Source: Rhodospirillales bacterium
GTDB lineage: Bacteria; Pseudomonadota; Alphaproteobacteria; Rhodospirillales; Casp-alpha2
Direction of reading: 5' to 3'
DNA length: 14,962 nt
Assembly (NCBI GenBank): GCA_028282185.1
Contig: JANQIJ010000012.1
Span: 1 to 14,962, forward strand
Shown: positions 7,825-13,655 of the stretch, in pieces
Layout of the letters: every line of letters begins with the position of its first letter
How positions within the stretch are numbered: position 1 is the stretch's first letter
Program-made: the position numbers and the translations under genes
The notes under the pieces: model-generated
Databases searched by the model: none
Told to the model about the DNA's origin: nothing
What the model saw: only the letters and a program-made list of their open reading frames with translations

Positions 7825-8499
7825 ATGGCAAGGATGGCACGCCGGCAAGCAGCCCCCCCGCCCAAGCGCATTGGCGGCAAGGGGTTGCTGTACTTCTTCT
7901 TGATCATGGTGATGCTGATCGCCGTCGCCTTTCCGACGCTGATCGTCTTTTTCGTCGGCATGCTGCCGGGCCTGGTCACATGGTTCACCGATCGCACCGA
8001 TCAGAAGTACCAGTTCTTCTGCGTCGGCGGATTCAACTTCGCCGGCTGGTTCCCGTATCTGATGGATCTTTGGTCCGGCAACCACAACCTGACCGGCGCG
8101 ATGGCCATCATCACCGACGTCTTCGCCCTGGCGACCATGTACGGCGCCGCCGCCGGGGGGTGGCTGATCTACACCGTGATCCCGCCGGTGATTACCTCGT
8201 TCATGACGGTTTTGACCGAGCGCCGGTTGTCGGCACTGCGCTCGAACCAGCGCAAAATCATCGAAGAGTGGGGCGAAGAGGTGCGCATGGGGATCGGCGC
8301 GCCAGCGGACGCCGGCGGCGGGCCGCTTCCGGGACAACCGGGGCAGCCGATGCCACCCACCAACGGCGGTGAAGGCGAGCCATCGATACTTGAGGACGGC
8401 GCCGCGGAAACCCCGCCCGCGGCGGCGGAGGCACCCCCCCTCGAAGCGGCCCCGGTCGTCGACCGGCCCGCCTCGCCGAAACAGCCTGAACAAACCTAA
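7825..8499 (+). CDS. Multi-span membrane protein with Pro/Ala-rich C-terminal tail
   Basis: A 224-residue protein that I do not recognise. A basic N-terminus (RRQAAPPPKR) precedes a long hydrophobic block at 20-50. A weaker hydrophobic stretch (about 63-82, with FCVGGFNFAGWFPYLM) and a second long block at 91-130 follow. The latter ends in VIPPVITSFMTVLTERR, so there are probably three or four membrane spans. A charged helix (132-155, with RSNQRKIIEEWGEEVR) then leads to about 65 residues rich in Pro, Ala, Gly and Glu, probably disordered. The ATG lies 3 bp after the pseudokinase stop, with AAGGTG about 9 nt upstream inside that gene, so translation is likely coupled. A joint inner-membrane function is inferred from this arrangement and from the pseudokinase's own C-terminal anchor. 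No transporter, channel or secretion motif was identified. A second in-frame ATG at 7834 is a less likely start. Confidence 0.8.
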   Translation: MARMARRQAAPPPKRIGGKGLLYFFLIMVMLIAVAFPTLIVFFVGMLPGLVTWFTDRTDQKYQFFCVGGFNFAGWFPYLMDLWSGNHNLTGAMAIITDVFALATMYGAAAGGWLIYTVIPPVITSFMTVLTERRLSALRSNQRKIIEEWGEEVRMGIGAPADAGGGPLPGQPGQPMPPTNGGEGEPSILEDGAAETPPAAAEAPPLEAAPVVDRPASPKQPEQT

Positions 8500-8656
8500 C
8501 GGGGGGAGGGCGGGACGGCGCTGGTTTGCCTTGCCCAACCCAACGCCGCAGGGGTCTGCCTTCGGCGAAGACAGGTCACGGTCCGGTGGATCGATAGGGA
8601 CGGGATGCCCGGCCCACGGGCCTTCGCAGAGAGAAAAAGTTGCCACCGACGTAGCG

Positions 8657-8671
8657 GCGGCCACGGGCCGC
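8657..8671. terminator. Short hairpin between convergent genes
   Basis: GCGGCC-ACG-GGCCGC forms a 6-bp GC stem with a 3-nt loop between the membrane-protein gene and rpoH, which converge here. Read on the minus strand, a TTTTT run comes about 20 nt after the stem, which is too far for a classical intrinsic terminator. The remainder of 8500-8715 shows no gene. Confidence 0.25.
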
Positions 8672-8715
8672 AGTCCTGGAAGACCGCGCGCCCGGATCAG
8701 GGTCAAAGGCGGAGG

Positions 8716-9645
8716 TCAATGGGCCAGATGGCGTTCGATGACCGCGTTCTTGACCGACTTTTGCAGCTTCTGGAAGGCGCGAACCTCAATCTGGCGCACA
8801 CGCTCGCGGGAAATCCCGTAGATCCGGCTGAGATCCTGCAGCGTCGCCGGGCTGTCTTTCAGGCGGCGCTCGGAAATAATGTGCCGTTCCCGTTCGGACA
8901 GCGTTTCCAGGGCGTCGCTCAGCATGCCGCGGCGTTCGTTGAGTTCCTGATGATCGGCCAGCATGTCTTCCTGGTCGTCCGATTCCTCGACCAACCAATC
9001 CTGCCATTCACCGTCGGCGTCTTCACGAAGCGGCGCGTTGAGCGACTGATCCACCCCGGAAAGCCGGCGGTTCATGCTGATCACCTCGGCCTCGGCAACA
9101 TCCAGGCGACGGGCGATTTCGCGCACCTGTTCGGGATGCAGGTCGCCCTCGTCGATGGCCTGCATCTGGGCCTTGATCTTGCGCAGGTTGAAGAACAGCT
9201 TCTTCTGCGCCGCCGTGGTGCCCATTTTGACCAGCGACCAGGAGCGCAGGATGTATTCCTGGATCGCCGCCCTAATCCACCACATGGCATAGGTCGCAAG
9301 GCGAAAGCCGCGTTCGGGATCGAACCGCTGCACTGCCTGCATCATGCCGACATTGCCCTCGGAAATCAGCTCGCCCACGGGCAGGCCATAGCCGCGATAA
9401 CCCATGGCGATCTTGGCAACCAGGCGCAGATGGCTGTTGACCAGGCGATTGGCCGCCGCCTGGTCGCCGTTCGCGTGCCAGCGGCGGGCGAGATCGAACT
9501 CTTCGCCCGGCTCCAGCATCGGATAGGCCCGAATACGGTAAAGATAACGCGACAGATTGTCTTCCGGCGAAAAGGAAATCGGCGCCGAGGTCGACGTGGA
9601 GGAATTGGAGGCAGTGAAGGTCGAGGGGTGAGCGAAGGAACCCAT
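8716..9645 (-). CDS. rpoH: RNA polymerase sigma-32 (heat-shock) factor
   Basis: RpoH directs RNA polymerase to heat-shock and proteostasis promoters. The 309-residue protein begins with a Ser/Thr-rich leader, then region 1.2 (NLSRYLYRIRAYPML). Region 2 carries GELISEGNVGMMQAVQRFDP and the WW-containing -10 recognition helix (FRLATYAMWWIRAAIQE). The diagnostic RpoH box QKKLFFNLRK is present at 147-156, which separates it from RpoD-type factors. Region 4.2 ends the protein with a helix-turn-helix (LQDLSRIYGISRERVRQIE). The ATG at 9645 is chosen because the frame upstream reads as non-family sequence, although the site before it is only a weak AAAG. It follows rluD on the same strand, an arrangement familiar in alphaproteobacteria. 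Two small dyads lie directly upstream of the start, and an AT-rich promoter-like island lies about 105 bp upstream. Confidence 0.97.
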   Translation of the reverse strand: MGSFAHPSTFTASNSSTSTSAPISFSPEDNLSRYLYRIRAYPMLEPGEEFDLARRWHANGDQAAANRLVNSHLRLVAKIAMGYRGYGLPVGELISEGNVGMMQAVQRFDPERGFRLATYAMWWIRAAIQEYILRSWSLVKMGTTAAQKKLFFNLRKIKAQMQAIDEGDLHPEQVREIARRLDVAEAEVISMNRRLSGVDQSLNAPLREDADGEWQDWLVEESDDQEDMLADHQELNERRGMLSDALETLSERERHIISERRLKDSPATLQDLSRIYGISRERVRQIEVRAFQKLQKSVKNAVIERHLAH

Positions 9646-9657
9646 GGTGATGACTTT

Positions 9658-9685
9658 AGCCGAGGCGGCTTCCCTGATTATCAGG
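9658..9685 (-). promoter_or_regulatory. Two tandem dyads in the rpoH leader
   Basis: On the rpoH strand, CCTGAT-A-ATCAGG (9685-9673) is followed at once by AGCCG-CCT-CGGCT (9670-9658), which ends 12 nt before the start codon. The second can form a 5-bp hairpin with a 3-nt loop next to the initiation region, where no strong Shine-Dalgarno sequence is visible. The first is near-perfectly palindromic with a single central base and could be a protein-binding site. A role in rpoH control is inferred. Confidence 0.35.
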
Positions 9686-9750
9686 CGACGAAGGACAACC
9701 GATCCCGGCCGGCACAACCGTCGCCAAAGCGTTTCCTAGAGCACGCCGGC

Positions 9751-9803
9751 ATAATACATAAGGAATTTAGTCAAGTATAGAAAAATCATATAGGCTTCGT
9801 AAA
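9751..9803 (-). promoter_or_regulatory. Candidate rpoH promoter in AT-rich DNA overlapping the rluD 3' end
   Basis: On the rpoH strand, TTTACG (9803-9798) and TATACT (9779-9774) are 18 bp apart and match the housekeeping -35 and -10 consensus at four and five of six positions. Just downstream lie TTGACT (9774-9769) and TATTAT (9756-9751), good hexamers but only 12 bp apart. Transcription from the first pair would begin near 9767 and give a leader of about 120 nt. The choice of site is tentative. Confidence 0.4.
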
Positions 9804-9850
9804 CTTTCATATAAATTATTAATTTTATTAAGTTTTTTAGACTCGAAACT
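9751..9850. other. AT-rich island (21% G+C) at the rluD end / rpoH upstream region
   Basis: I counted 21 G or C bases in these 100, against clearly GC-rich sequence on both sides. It covers the last codons of rluD and the first bases after its stop. Short A- and T-tracts recur (AAAAA, TTTTTT, AATTTTATTAA), which would favour DNA bending, melting or an UP-element. It probably serves as rpoH control DNA. Confidence 0.8.
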
Positions 9851-10753
9851 GCACCTCTCACCCGTCGAAGGATGATCAAAACCCAGGATATATGCGTGCA
9901 ATAGTTGGGTTTTAGGCAAATCGATTTCCTGACCCAGTCGAGCCATGGCGCGGGCCAGCCGTCCGCGCCGCCCGGCATAAAGCGGATCGCCCATCACCGG
10001 ATGGCCCAGCGAAGCCATGTGGACCCTGATCTGATGCGTCCGCCCGGTCGCCAGGCGGCATTCGACCAAGGCGGCTTGGTCGCCGGCCGCACCGATCACC
10101 CGATAAGCCGTTCGCGCCGGCTTGCCGCCACGGGCCACGACCGCCATTTTCTTGCGGTTTTTCGGATCGCGGCCGATATTGCCGACGATTTCACCCGCCG
10201 CAGGGCGCGGCACGCCCCATACCAGGGCCCGGTAAGCGCGATCGACGGTATGGTCATGGAATTGCCGGCTCAGCGACCGATGGGCGGTATCGTTCTTGGC
10301 GGCGACCAGCAAGCCAGAAGTGTCCTTGTCCAAACGATGGACGATCCCCGGCCGCGTTTCGCCGCCGATCCCGGACAAGCTGTCGCCGCAATGGGCAATC
10401 AGGCCGTTGACCAGAGTGCCCTCGGCGTGTCCCGCCGCCGGGTGAACGACCAGTCCCTGGGGCTTGTCGATGACGATCAGGTCCGCGTCTTCGTAGACCA
10501 CATCCAGATCCATGGCCTGCGGCCGGGGCCGCGCCGGCGCCGGCGGCGGCACGCGAACGATGAATTCCTCGCCGGCCCGAACCTTGCGCTTGGCTTCGCG
10601 CAGGGTCGCGCCAGACCCATCCGAGACCCGTCCCTCGGCCAGCAATGCCTGCAGCCGCGCGCGCGACAACTGGGGCAAGTGGCGCGCCAAGACCTTGTCC
10701 AACCGATCGCCTGCCTGGTTCGCGGCGACCCTTACGCGGTGTTCCGCCGTCAT
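9767..10753 (-). CDS. rluD: 23S rRNA pseudouridine synthase, RluD type
   Basis: RluD-family enzymes isomerise specific uridines of 23S rRNA (1911, 1915 and 1917 in E. coli) to pseudouridine. The 328-residue protein has an N-terminal S4 RNA-binding domain (about 15-65, with GDRLDKVLARHLPQLSR). The catalytic domain then carries YEDADLIVIDKPQGLVVHP (87-105) and HRLDKDTSGLLV (139-150) with catalytic Asp142. The later GRTHQIRVHMASLGHPVMGD block is typical of the family. Assignment to RluD rather than RluA or RluC rests on the S4 domain and on linkage to rpoH. The last 25 or so residues (SKKLNKINNLYESLRSLYDFSILD region) still follow the family's C-terminal helix pattern but use AT-rich codons unlike the rest. 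The gene is divergent from the small membrane-protein gene at 10912. Confidence 0.93.
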   Translation of the reverse strand: MTAEHRVRVAANQAGDRLDKVLARHLPQLSRARLQALLAEGRVSDGSGATLREAKRKVRAGEEFIVRVPPPAPARPRPQAMDLDVVYEDADLIVIDKPQGLVVHPAAGHAEGTLVNGLIAHCGDSLSGIGGETRPGIVHRLDKDTSGLLVAAKNDTAHRSLSRQFHDHTVDRAYRALVWGVPRPAAGEIVGNIGRDPKNRKKMAVVARGGKPARTAYRVIGAAGDQAALVECRLATGRTHQIRVHMASLGHPVMGDPLYAGRRGRLARAMARLGQEIDLPKTQLLHAYILGFDHPSTGERCSFESKKLNKINNLYESLRSLYDFSILD

Positions 10754-10788
10754 CCCTCGTTTGCCTTTCCGGGCCCCCGCCGGTGTCT

Positions 10789-10808
10789 CGTCATCCCGCC
10801 AGATGACG
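10789..10808. repeat. 7-bp inverted repeat in the rluD upstream region
   Basis: CGTCATC (10789-10795) and GATGACG (10802-10808) are exact reverse complements separated by 6 nt. They lie 36 bp upstream of the rluD start within the 158-bp divergent intergenic region. The repeat may be an operator or a leader hairpin. No factor can be named. Confidence 0.35.
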
Positions 10809-10911
10809 GACTGGTCCGCCCACTGTCAAGGCCGCCCGCCCCATGGTCTCGTGGCCAGGCCCGGGACAGGGGCCGCTTGACAGGAACCGGCGGGCGAAGG
10901 ACAACACCGCC

Positions 10912-11283
10912 ATGCAAGCCATTCTCAAGACGCTGGTGATCGGCATGGGCGTGCTGATCGTTCTCGGCCTGGGCCTGTTGGTCTATGGGTTCTACAAGAC
11001 CAGCCATGATCCGGGCTGGCGCCTGTTCGGCCCGCGCGAAACGCCGCCGGCCGCGGGCGGCGCATCGCGGCAACAGACCGAGGCGCCGATCCTGGCCGGC
11101 GACGTCGCCCTCGGCCTGCCGCCCGGCTGCGCCGTCACCGACCTGCGCCTCGCCGGCGGCCTGATCTACGTCCTGACCGGGCCGCGCCGGGATTCGGCGC
11201 CGGCGGCCCAGGAAACGGCCTGCGGTCAGGTTCTGGTGATCGACCCGGCGGCGGGCCGGGTGACCGGCCGGCTGTTACCCTAA
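10912..11283 (+). CDS. Small single-span membrane protein, possibly DUF6476-like
   Basis: A 123-residue protein with a short N-terminus and one membrane span (about 5-27, LKTLVIGMGVLIVLGLGLLV). A Pro/Gly-rich linker (36-60) and a small C-terminal domain follow, with LPPGCAVTDLRLAGGLIYVL (69-88) and GQVLVIDPAAGRVTG (105-119). The 'span, linker, LPxG..., strand, LVIDxxxG' layout resembles the alphaproteobacterial family I recall as DUF6476, but this is from memory. The C-terminal domain should face the periplasm if the span is a signal anchor. The ATG at 10912 has GAAGGA about 10 nt upstream; an ORF extension to 10843 would add a non-family basic leader. It begins a compact group, 16 nt before the JAMM gene. 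No function is known to me. Confidence 0.75.
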   Translation: MQAILKTLVIGMGVLIVLGLGLLVYGFYKTSHDPGWRLFGPRETPPAAGGASRQQTEAPILAGDVALGLPPGCAVTDLRLAGGLIYVLTGPRRDSAPAAQETACGQVLVIDPAAGRVTGRLLP

Positions 11284-11299
11284 GGCTGGTTGCATCGTC

Positions 11300-11785
11300 A
11301 TGCTGCTGATCCCGAGAACCTTCCTTGACCTGATCGCGGCCGAGGCCGAGGCCGCCCACCCCAGGGAATGCTGCGGCCTGCTGGCCGGTCGGGACGCCGG
11401 GCCGGGGGATATCGTCGTCACCCGGATGGCGCCCTCGGCCAACCTGACAGGCGGCCGGGCGGAAGACAGCTTCGAGGTCGACCCCCAGGTCCGTTTCGAC
11501 CTGATGCGCGCCCTGGACGGCAGCGACAAGCGGATCATCGGCCATTATCATTCCCATCCCGCCGGCCCCGCCCGGCCGTCGGCAACGGACCTTGCCAAGG
11601 CCTATGAACCGGATCTGATCTGGGTGATCCTCGGCATGGAAAACGGCAGGGTCGCCGACGTCCGCGCCCATCGCCTGGCGGCCGACGGCGGGCGCTTTGA
11701 CGAATTCGGCCTGTCGACGACGGACGGGGTCGCGGCGGACCGGCTCGCATCCGGGACCCACGACACGGAAGAAACCGCGCCATGA
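11300..11785 (+). CDS. JAMM/Mov34-family metalloprotease
   Basis: A 161-residue single-domain protein of the JAB1/MPN/Mov34 zinc protease family. All catalytic positions are visible: Glu23 in PRECCGLLAG (21-30), then HSHPAGPARPSATD (84-97). The latter gives the JAMM signature with zinc-binding His84, His86 and Asp97, and the helper Ser94. Bacterial relatives of this size (Mec-type) remove C-terminal residues from small ubiquitin-like sulfur-carrier proteins such as CysO or ThiS. No such carrier or ThiF-like activator lies nearby, so the substrate is unknown. The last 25 residues are polar and probably disordered. The start lies 16 nt after the preceding gene, with AAGG about 14 nt upstream. 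Its stop overlaps the threonine aldolase start by 4 bp (ATGA), implying translational coupling. Confidence 0.9.
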   Translation: MLLIPRTFLDLIAAEAEAAHPRECCGLLAGRDAGPGDIVVTRMAPSANLTGGRAEDSFEVDPQVRFDLMRALDGSDKRIIGHYHSHPAGPARPSATDLAKAYEPDLIWVILGMENGRVADVRAHRLAADGGRFDEFGLSTTDGVAADRLASGTHDTEETAP

Positions 11786-12813
11786 ATTTCGCATCGGACA
11801 ATACGGCCGGCGCCCATCCGGCAATCATGGCCGCCATCGCAAAGGCCAACGACGGCCGGGTCATGCCCTACGGCAACGACGAGGGGACCGGCCACGCCAA
11901 GGATTTGCTCAGCCATGTCTTTGAAAAAGAAGCCCATGTCTTTTTCGTACCGACCGGGACGGCGGCCAATGGCTTGGCCCTTTCGGCCCTGGTCCCGGGC
12001 TATGGCGCGGTGGTCTGTCACGAAACCGCGCATATCAACGAACACGAAGGCTCGGGCCCGGCGCTGTTCACCGGGGGGGCAAAACTGTTGGGCCTGCCCG
12101 GCGACGACGGCAAGATCGATCCGACCGACGTCGCCCGGACCATCGCCCACGGGCGCGGAGACCCCCACTACGCCCCCGTGTTCGCCGCCAGCATCACCCA
12201 GTTGACGGAACGCGGCACCGCCTATCGCCCCGACCATATCGCCGCCATCGCCGAAGCCTGCCGCGAAGACGGCGTGCGCCTGCATATGGACGGGGCGCGG
12301 TTCGCCAACGCCCTCGTCGGCCTAAATTGCTCGGCCGCCGACATGACCTGGAAGGCCGGCGTCGACGTGGTCAGTTTCGGCGCCACCAAGAACGGCGCCC
12401 TGGCCCTGGAAGCCGTGGTGATCTTCGATGCGGACCTAGCCCGCGATTTCCATTATCGCCAGAAACGGGCCGGCATGGTGCTATCGAAAATGCGCCTGAT
12501 GACGGCTCAGATGGCGGCCTACCTGGCCGACGACCTGTGGTTGGAAAACGCCCGCCGGGCCAACGCCATGGCCCGGCGGCTGGCCGACGGCCTGGCCGTC
12601 ATCGACGGGATCGATGTCACGCAAGCCGTCGATGGCAACGAGGTCTTCCCGCTGATCCCGGCGGCGACGGTGGCGCGCCTCACGGATGCCGGGGTCGCGT
12701 TCTATGACCGGGGCCAAGCACCCGACGGCCGCCACCGCGTCCGTCTGGTCTCAGCCTTCTGCACCACGGCCCAGGACGTCGACCGGTTCCTTGAGATCGC
12801 CGGGAACGGTTGA
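11782..12813 (+). CDS. Low-specificity L-threonine aldolase (PLP-dependent)
   Basis: This fold-type I PLP enzyme cleaves L-threonine or L-allo-threonine to glycine and acetaldehyde; side reactions on other beta-hydroxy amino acids are known in the family. The 343-residue protein has the family pattern from the N-terminus (NFASDNTAGAHPAIMAAI) through FVPTGTAANGLAL (55-67), which binds the PLP phosphate, and HETAHINEHEGSG (80-92). The motif RLHMDGARF carries Asp170, which contacts the pyridine nitrogen. The Schiff-base lysine is Lys203 in SFGATKNGALALEA (198-211). The C-terminal domain is complete. The start ATG overlaps the JAMM stop by 4 bp. It is plausibly ltaE-like, but the name is withheld because stereospecificity cannot be read from sequence. 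A hairpin follows the stop directly. Confidence 0.93.
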   Translation: MNFASDNTAGAHPAIMAAIAKANDGRVMPYGNDEGTGHAKDLLSHVFEKEAHVFFVPTGTAANGLALSALVPGYGAVVCHETAHINEHEGSGPALFTGGAKLLGLPGDDGKIDPTDVARTIAHGRGDPHYAPVFAASITQLTERGTAYRPDHIAAIAEACREDGVRLHMDGARFANALVGLNCSAADMTWKAGVDVVSFGATKNGALALEAVVIFDADLARDFHYRQKRAGMVLSKMRLMTAQMAAYLADDLWLENARRANAMARRLADGLAVIDGIDVTQAVDGNEVFPLIPAATVARLTDAGVAFYDRGQAPDGRHRVRLVSAFCTTAQDVDRFLEIAGNG

Positions 12814-12836
12814 ATGCCCCGCCGGGTGGCGGGCAT
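12814..12836. terminator. Hairpin directly after the threonine aldolase stop
   Basis: ATGCCC-C-GCC pairs with GGCGGGCAT: nine base pairs with one bulged C and a GGGT loop, beginning at the base after the TGA stop. No U-tract follows, so termination might need Rho or be incomplete. A smaller dyad (TCGAT...ATCGA) lies just downstream. Confidence 0.45.
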
Positions 12837-12884
12837 CGATAAGTTCATCGAAACGGCGCGGGCCGTATAAGAAAGGCGGAAAGA

Positions 12885-12974
12885 ATGGGAAAGAAAATCA
12901 AGCGGTTCGACCACAAGCTGATAAAAATGCAGAAATCGGATGCAATGCCAATCGGATCCCGGTCATCCGCGTGA
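12885..12974 (+). CDS. Possible small basic protein (29 codons)
   Basis: An ATG at 12885 opens 29 codons ending in TGA at 12972-12974. The start reads MGKKIKRFDHKLIKMQKSDA, lysine-rich and basic. A strong ribosome-binding site (AGGCGG, five of six matches to AGGAGG) lies 5 nt before the ATG. The segment uses A-rich codons unlike its neighbours. It sits between the threonine aldolase terminator hairpin and the convergent cupin gene. There is no homologue I recognise, and at this length chance cannot be excluded. Confidence 0.3.
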   Translation: MGKKIKRFDHKLIKMQKSDAMPIGSRSSA

Positions 12975-13001
12975 CCGGTCGGCAGGACTGGCGCAAAGCG
13001 C

Positions 13002-13580
13002 CTAGCGAATAAACCGCGTCACATGGTCCGCGCCCAGGCCCGCGGCCTCGAAATGCCGGCGGCAGGCCTCGACCCGATCGAACACATCGGTCGTGCCCGT
13101 GGTGTTCCCTTCTTCGTCGCAATACAGCAACGCGCCGGAGTTATGAAAGAGGGTGACCATTTCATCGCAATCGGGTTCGACCACCAGGGTGTGAATGTCG
13201 CCCGGCGGCTCATACAGGTACGAACCGGGCTCGGCGATCCAGTCCCGCTCCAAATACCGCCAGCGGCCCTTCAGGACAAAGCCGTGGACCGGCGCGGGAT
13301 GGCGGTGGCGGGATAGCAGGCCACCGCCGACCACCCGGGTCAGATGCACCCAATATCCGTTGGATACGTTCAGGCACAAAGGCCGCGACCAGCGGCCGGG
13401 CGCCAAGGGCACCCAAAGCCGGGGATCGTCATTGGCCCAGGCGTCCTGAATGAACAGTTCGGGCAACGCGTCCCGGGGCGCCGGGCCGTCATAGGGCGGC
13501 GGCAGGTCGTCGGCGGCGACACGACCGTCGGCGGCGTCGGATTCGTTGGCCCGAGTGGGCGAACTGCTGTCGGGGCTCAT
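13002..13580 (-). CDS. Cupin, 2,4'-dihydroxyacetophenone dioxygenase-type
   Basis: A 192-residue cupin. The founding enzyme of this family is an iron dioxygenase that cleaves 2,4'-dihydroxyacetophenone to 4-hydroxybenzoate and formate. After a 40-residue polar, probably disordered N-terminus, the fold begins at WVPLAPGRWSRPLCL (56-70). Cupin motif 1 is GGGLLSRHRHPAPVHGFVLKG (85-105) with candidate metal ligands His92, His94 and His99. GRWRYLERDWIAEPGSYLYE follows, and cupin motif 2 has GDIHTLVV with His130. The end (RRHFEAAGLGADHVTRFIR) is characteristic of the family. The motifs give good confidence in the family but not in the substrate, since many genomes carry homologues with no acetophenone pathway. 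The ATG has GGAG about 10 nt upstream. It converges on the small ORF at 12885 and follows the unknown gene at 13656 on the same strand. Confidence 0.85.
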   Translation of the reverse strand: MSPDSSSPTRANESDAADGRVAADDLPPPYDGPAPRDALPELFIQDAWANDDPRLWVPLAPGRWSRPLCLNVSNGYWVHLTRVVGGGLLSRHRHPAPVHGFVLKGRWRYLERDWIAEPGSYLYEPPGDIHTLVVEPDCDEMVTLFHNSGALLYCDEEGNTTGTTDVFDRVEACRRHFEAAGLGADHVTRFIR

Positions 13581-13655
13581 GGGCGATGGTCTCCGGTATT
13601 GGCGACGCGCCAGGCGCGGCCGGCAAAATCCCGATGCCGCCGGGAAACGCTGGGA

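Noticed and set aside
7261..8706. Long minus-strand ORF opposite the pseudokinase and membrane-protein genes
   Set aside because: Low-complexity His/Asp/Gln-rich translation typical of an antisense shadow, and the plus strand has coherent proteins with membrane spans.
9751..9774. TTGACT and TATTAT as a promoter pair for rpoH
   Set aside because: The hexamers are only 12 bp apart, too close for a sigma-70 promoter. The TTTACG/TATACT pair 18 bp apart is preferred.
9757..9776. Alphaproteobacterial heat-shock promoter (CTTG...CTTATGTAT) ahead of rpoH
   Set aside because: Both halves look right but are about 9 nt apart instead of the 17-18 expected for RpoH promoters.
9736..9978. Minus-strand ORF in another frame over the rluD 3' end with a hydrophobic tail
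   Set aside because: The hydrophobic tail comes from reading the AT-rich island in the wrong frame, and the rluD frame continues to a sensible end.
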